NCBI RefSeq assembly: GCF_036373705.1
Contig: NC_089857.1
Location: forward strand, 34,124,284 to 34,188,283
Source: Amia ocellicauda
Lineage: Eukaryota; Chordata; Actinopteri; Amiiformes; Amiidae
DNA length: 64,000 nt
Direction: 5' to 3'
Part shown: piece after piece, positions 63,654 to 64,000 of the stretch
Layout: each line of letters opens with the position of its first letter
Numbering within the stretch: the stretch's first letter is position 1
Program-made: the position numbers and the translations under genes
Notes under the pieces: generated by a model
Told to the model about the DNA's origin: nothing
What the model saw: the letters and a program-made list of their open reading frames with translations, nothing else
Database searches by the model: none

Positions 63654-64000
63654 CTGGGTAAGAAAACACAATCAATTAAGACAAGATGAGTGTACCTGCG
63701 GTTCATGACTTTATCCCAAGTAGTATCACCTTGGGTTATATTTGCATAATTATATTTAACTGTAGGTTTCAAAATATCGAGTATCAGCTTGGTTTTATCA
63801 GTGATTTATCCAAGTCTAATCAAGAGGAATGTTACCTCCTGTAAACATAATCAGACAGCAATGTCACTGTGATTATATTTCCTTTACATCTGAAGGAAAA
63901 TAAGAAATGCATAGCTAAAACCTATTCCAAAAACAAATTCAAAAAGCAGAAATGAGGGCTCCCTTTCTCTTGTAGCCTTTCTTATATTCTTGTGTACATT
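63654..64000 (-). other. Intron of the second TMC gene, to window edge
   Basis: No further exon is visible; in the neighbouring gene the preceding exon encodes LAIYYLNSVSK, and nothing matching it appears here. Confidence 0.5.

Overview
The window is genomic DNA of a vertebrate, almost certainly a ray-finned fish. It is AT-rich and has intron-split genes with GT-AG junctions. It also carries fish-type repeats: Tc1/mariner elements, an L2 LINE with its SINE-like tail, a DIRS-type reverse transcriptase fragment, and long AAT microsatellites. No bacterial-type operons, CRISPR arrays, rRNA or tRNA genes were found.

Three complete genes and the end of a fourth can be assembled exon by exon. (1) 5052-11694, minus strand: a cytochrome P450 of the CYP1 family, best called cyp1d1, six coding exons, 515 aa. 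(2) 28363-44024, plus strand: a cytosolic retinaldehyde dehydrogenase, best called aldh1a1, thirteen exons, 516 aa. (3) 45570-60636, minus strand: a TMC mechanotransduction-channel gene, tmc2-like by sequence, twenty coding exons, 944 aa. Two of its introns appear to be of the GC-AG class. (4) 63063-63653, minus strand: the last two exons of a second TMC gene lying head-to-tail upstream of the first and running off the right edge. Human 9q21 carries CYP1D1P, ALDH1A1 and TMC1 close together, so the block is conserved synteny. Teleosts are reported to have lost aldh1a1, so an intact copy points to a non-teleost or early-diverging ray-finned fish (inference).

Layout: 1-920 holds the 3' part of a broken Tc1 element, followed by gene-free sequence to 5051. 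cyp1d1 ends at 11694, with a CRE-bearing, partly duplicated GC-rich block upstream. 12-28 kb is mostly gene-free and repeat-rich: a DIRS-like inverted repeat, MITE-like elements, a GC-rich island with exon-like blocks of an unidentified gene, a DIRS RT fragment and Tc1 fossils. aldh1a1 follows; most of the length of its larger introns 2, 5, 7 and 8 is transposon (Tc1 family A, L2, Tc1 family B, an 839-bp MITE). The tmc gene carries a second copy of both Tc1 families in its introns.

The genes do not form one pathway. Cyp1d1 is a microsomal monooxygenase, Aldh1a1 makes retinoic acid in the cytosol, and Tmc proteins form the hair-cell mechanotransduction channel. The most notable points are the tandem TMC pair, the mismatch between its TMC2-type sequence and the TMC1-type synteny, the two adjacent GC-AG introns, and two Tc1 families that each keep one apparently complete copy.
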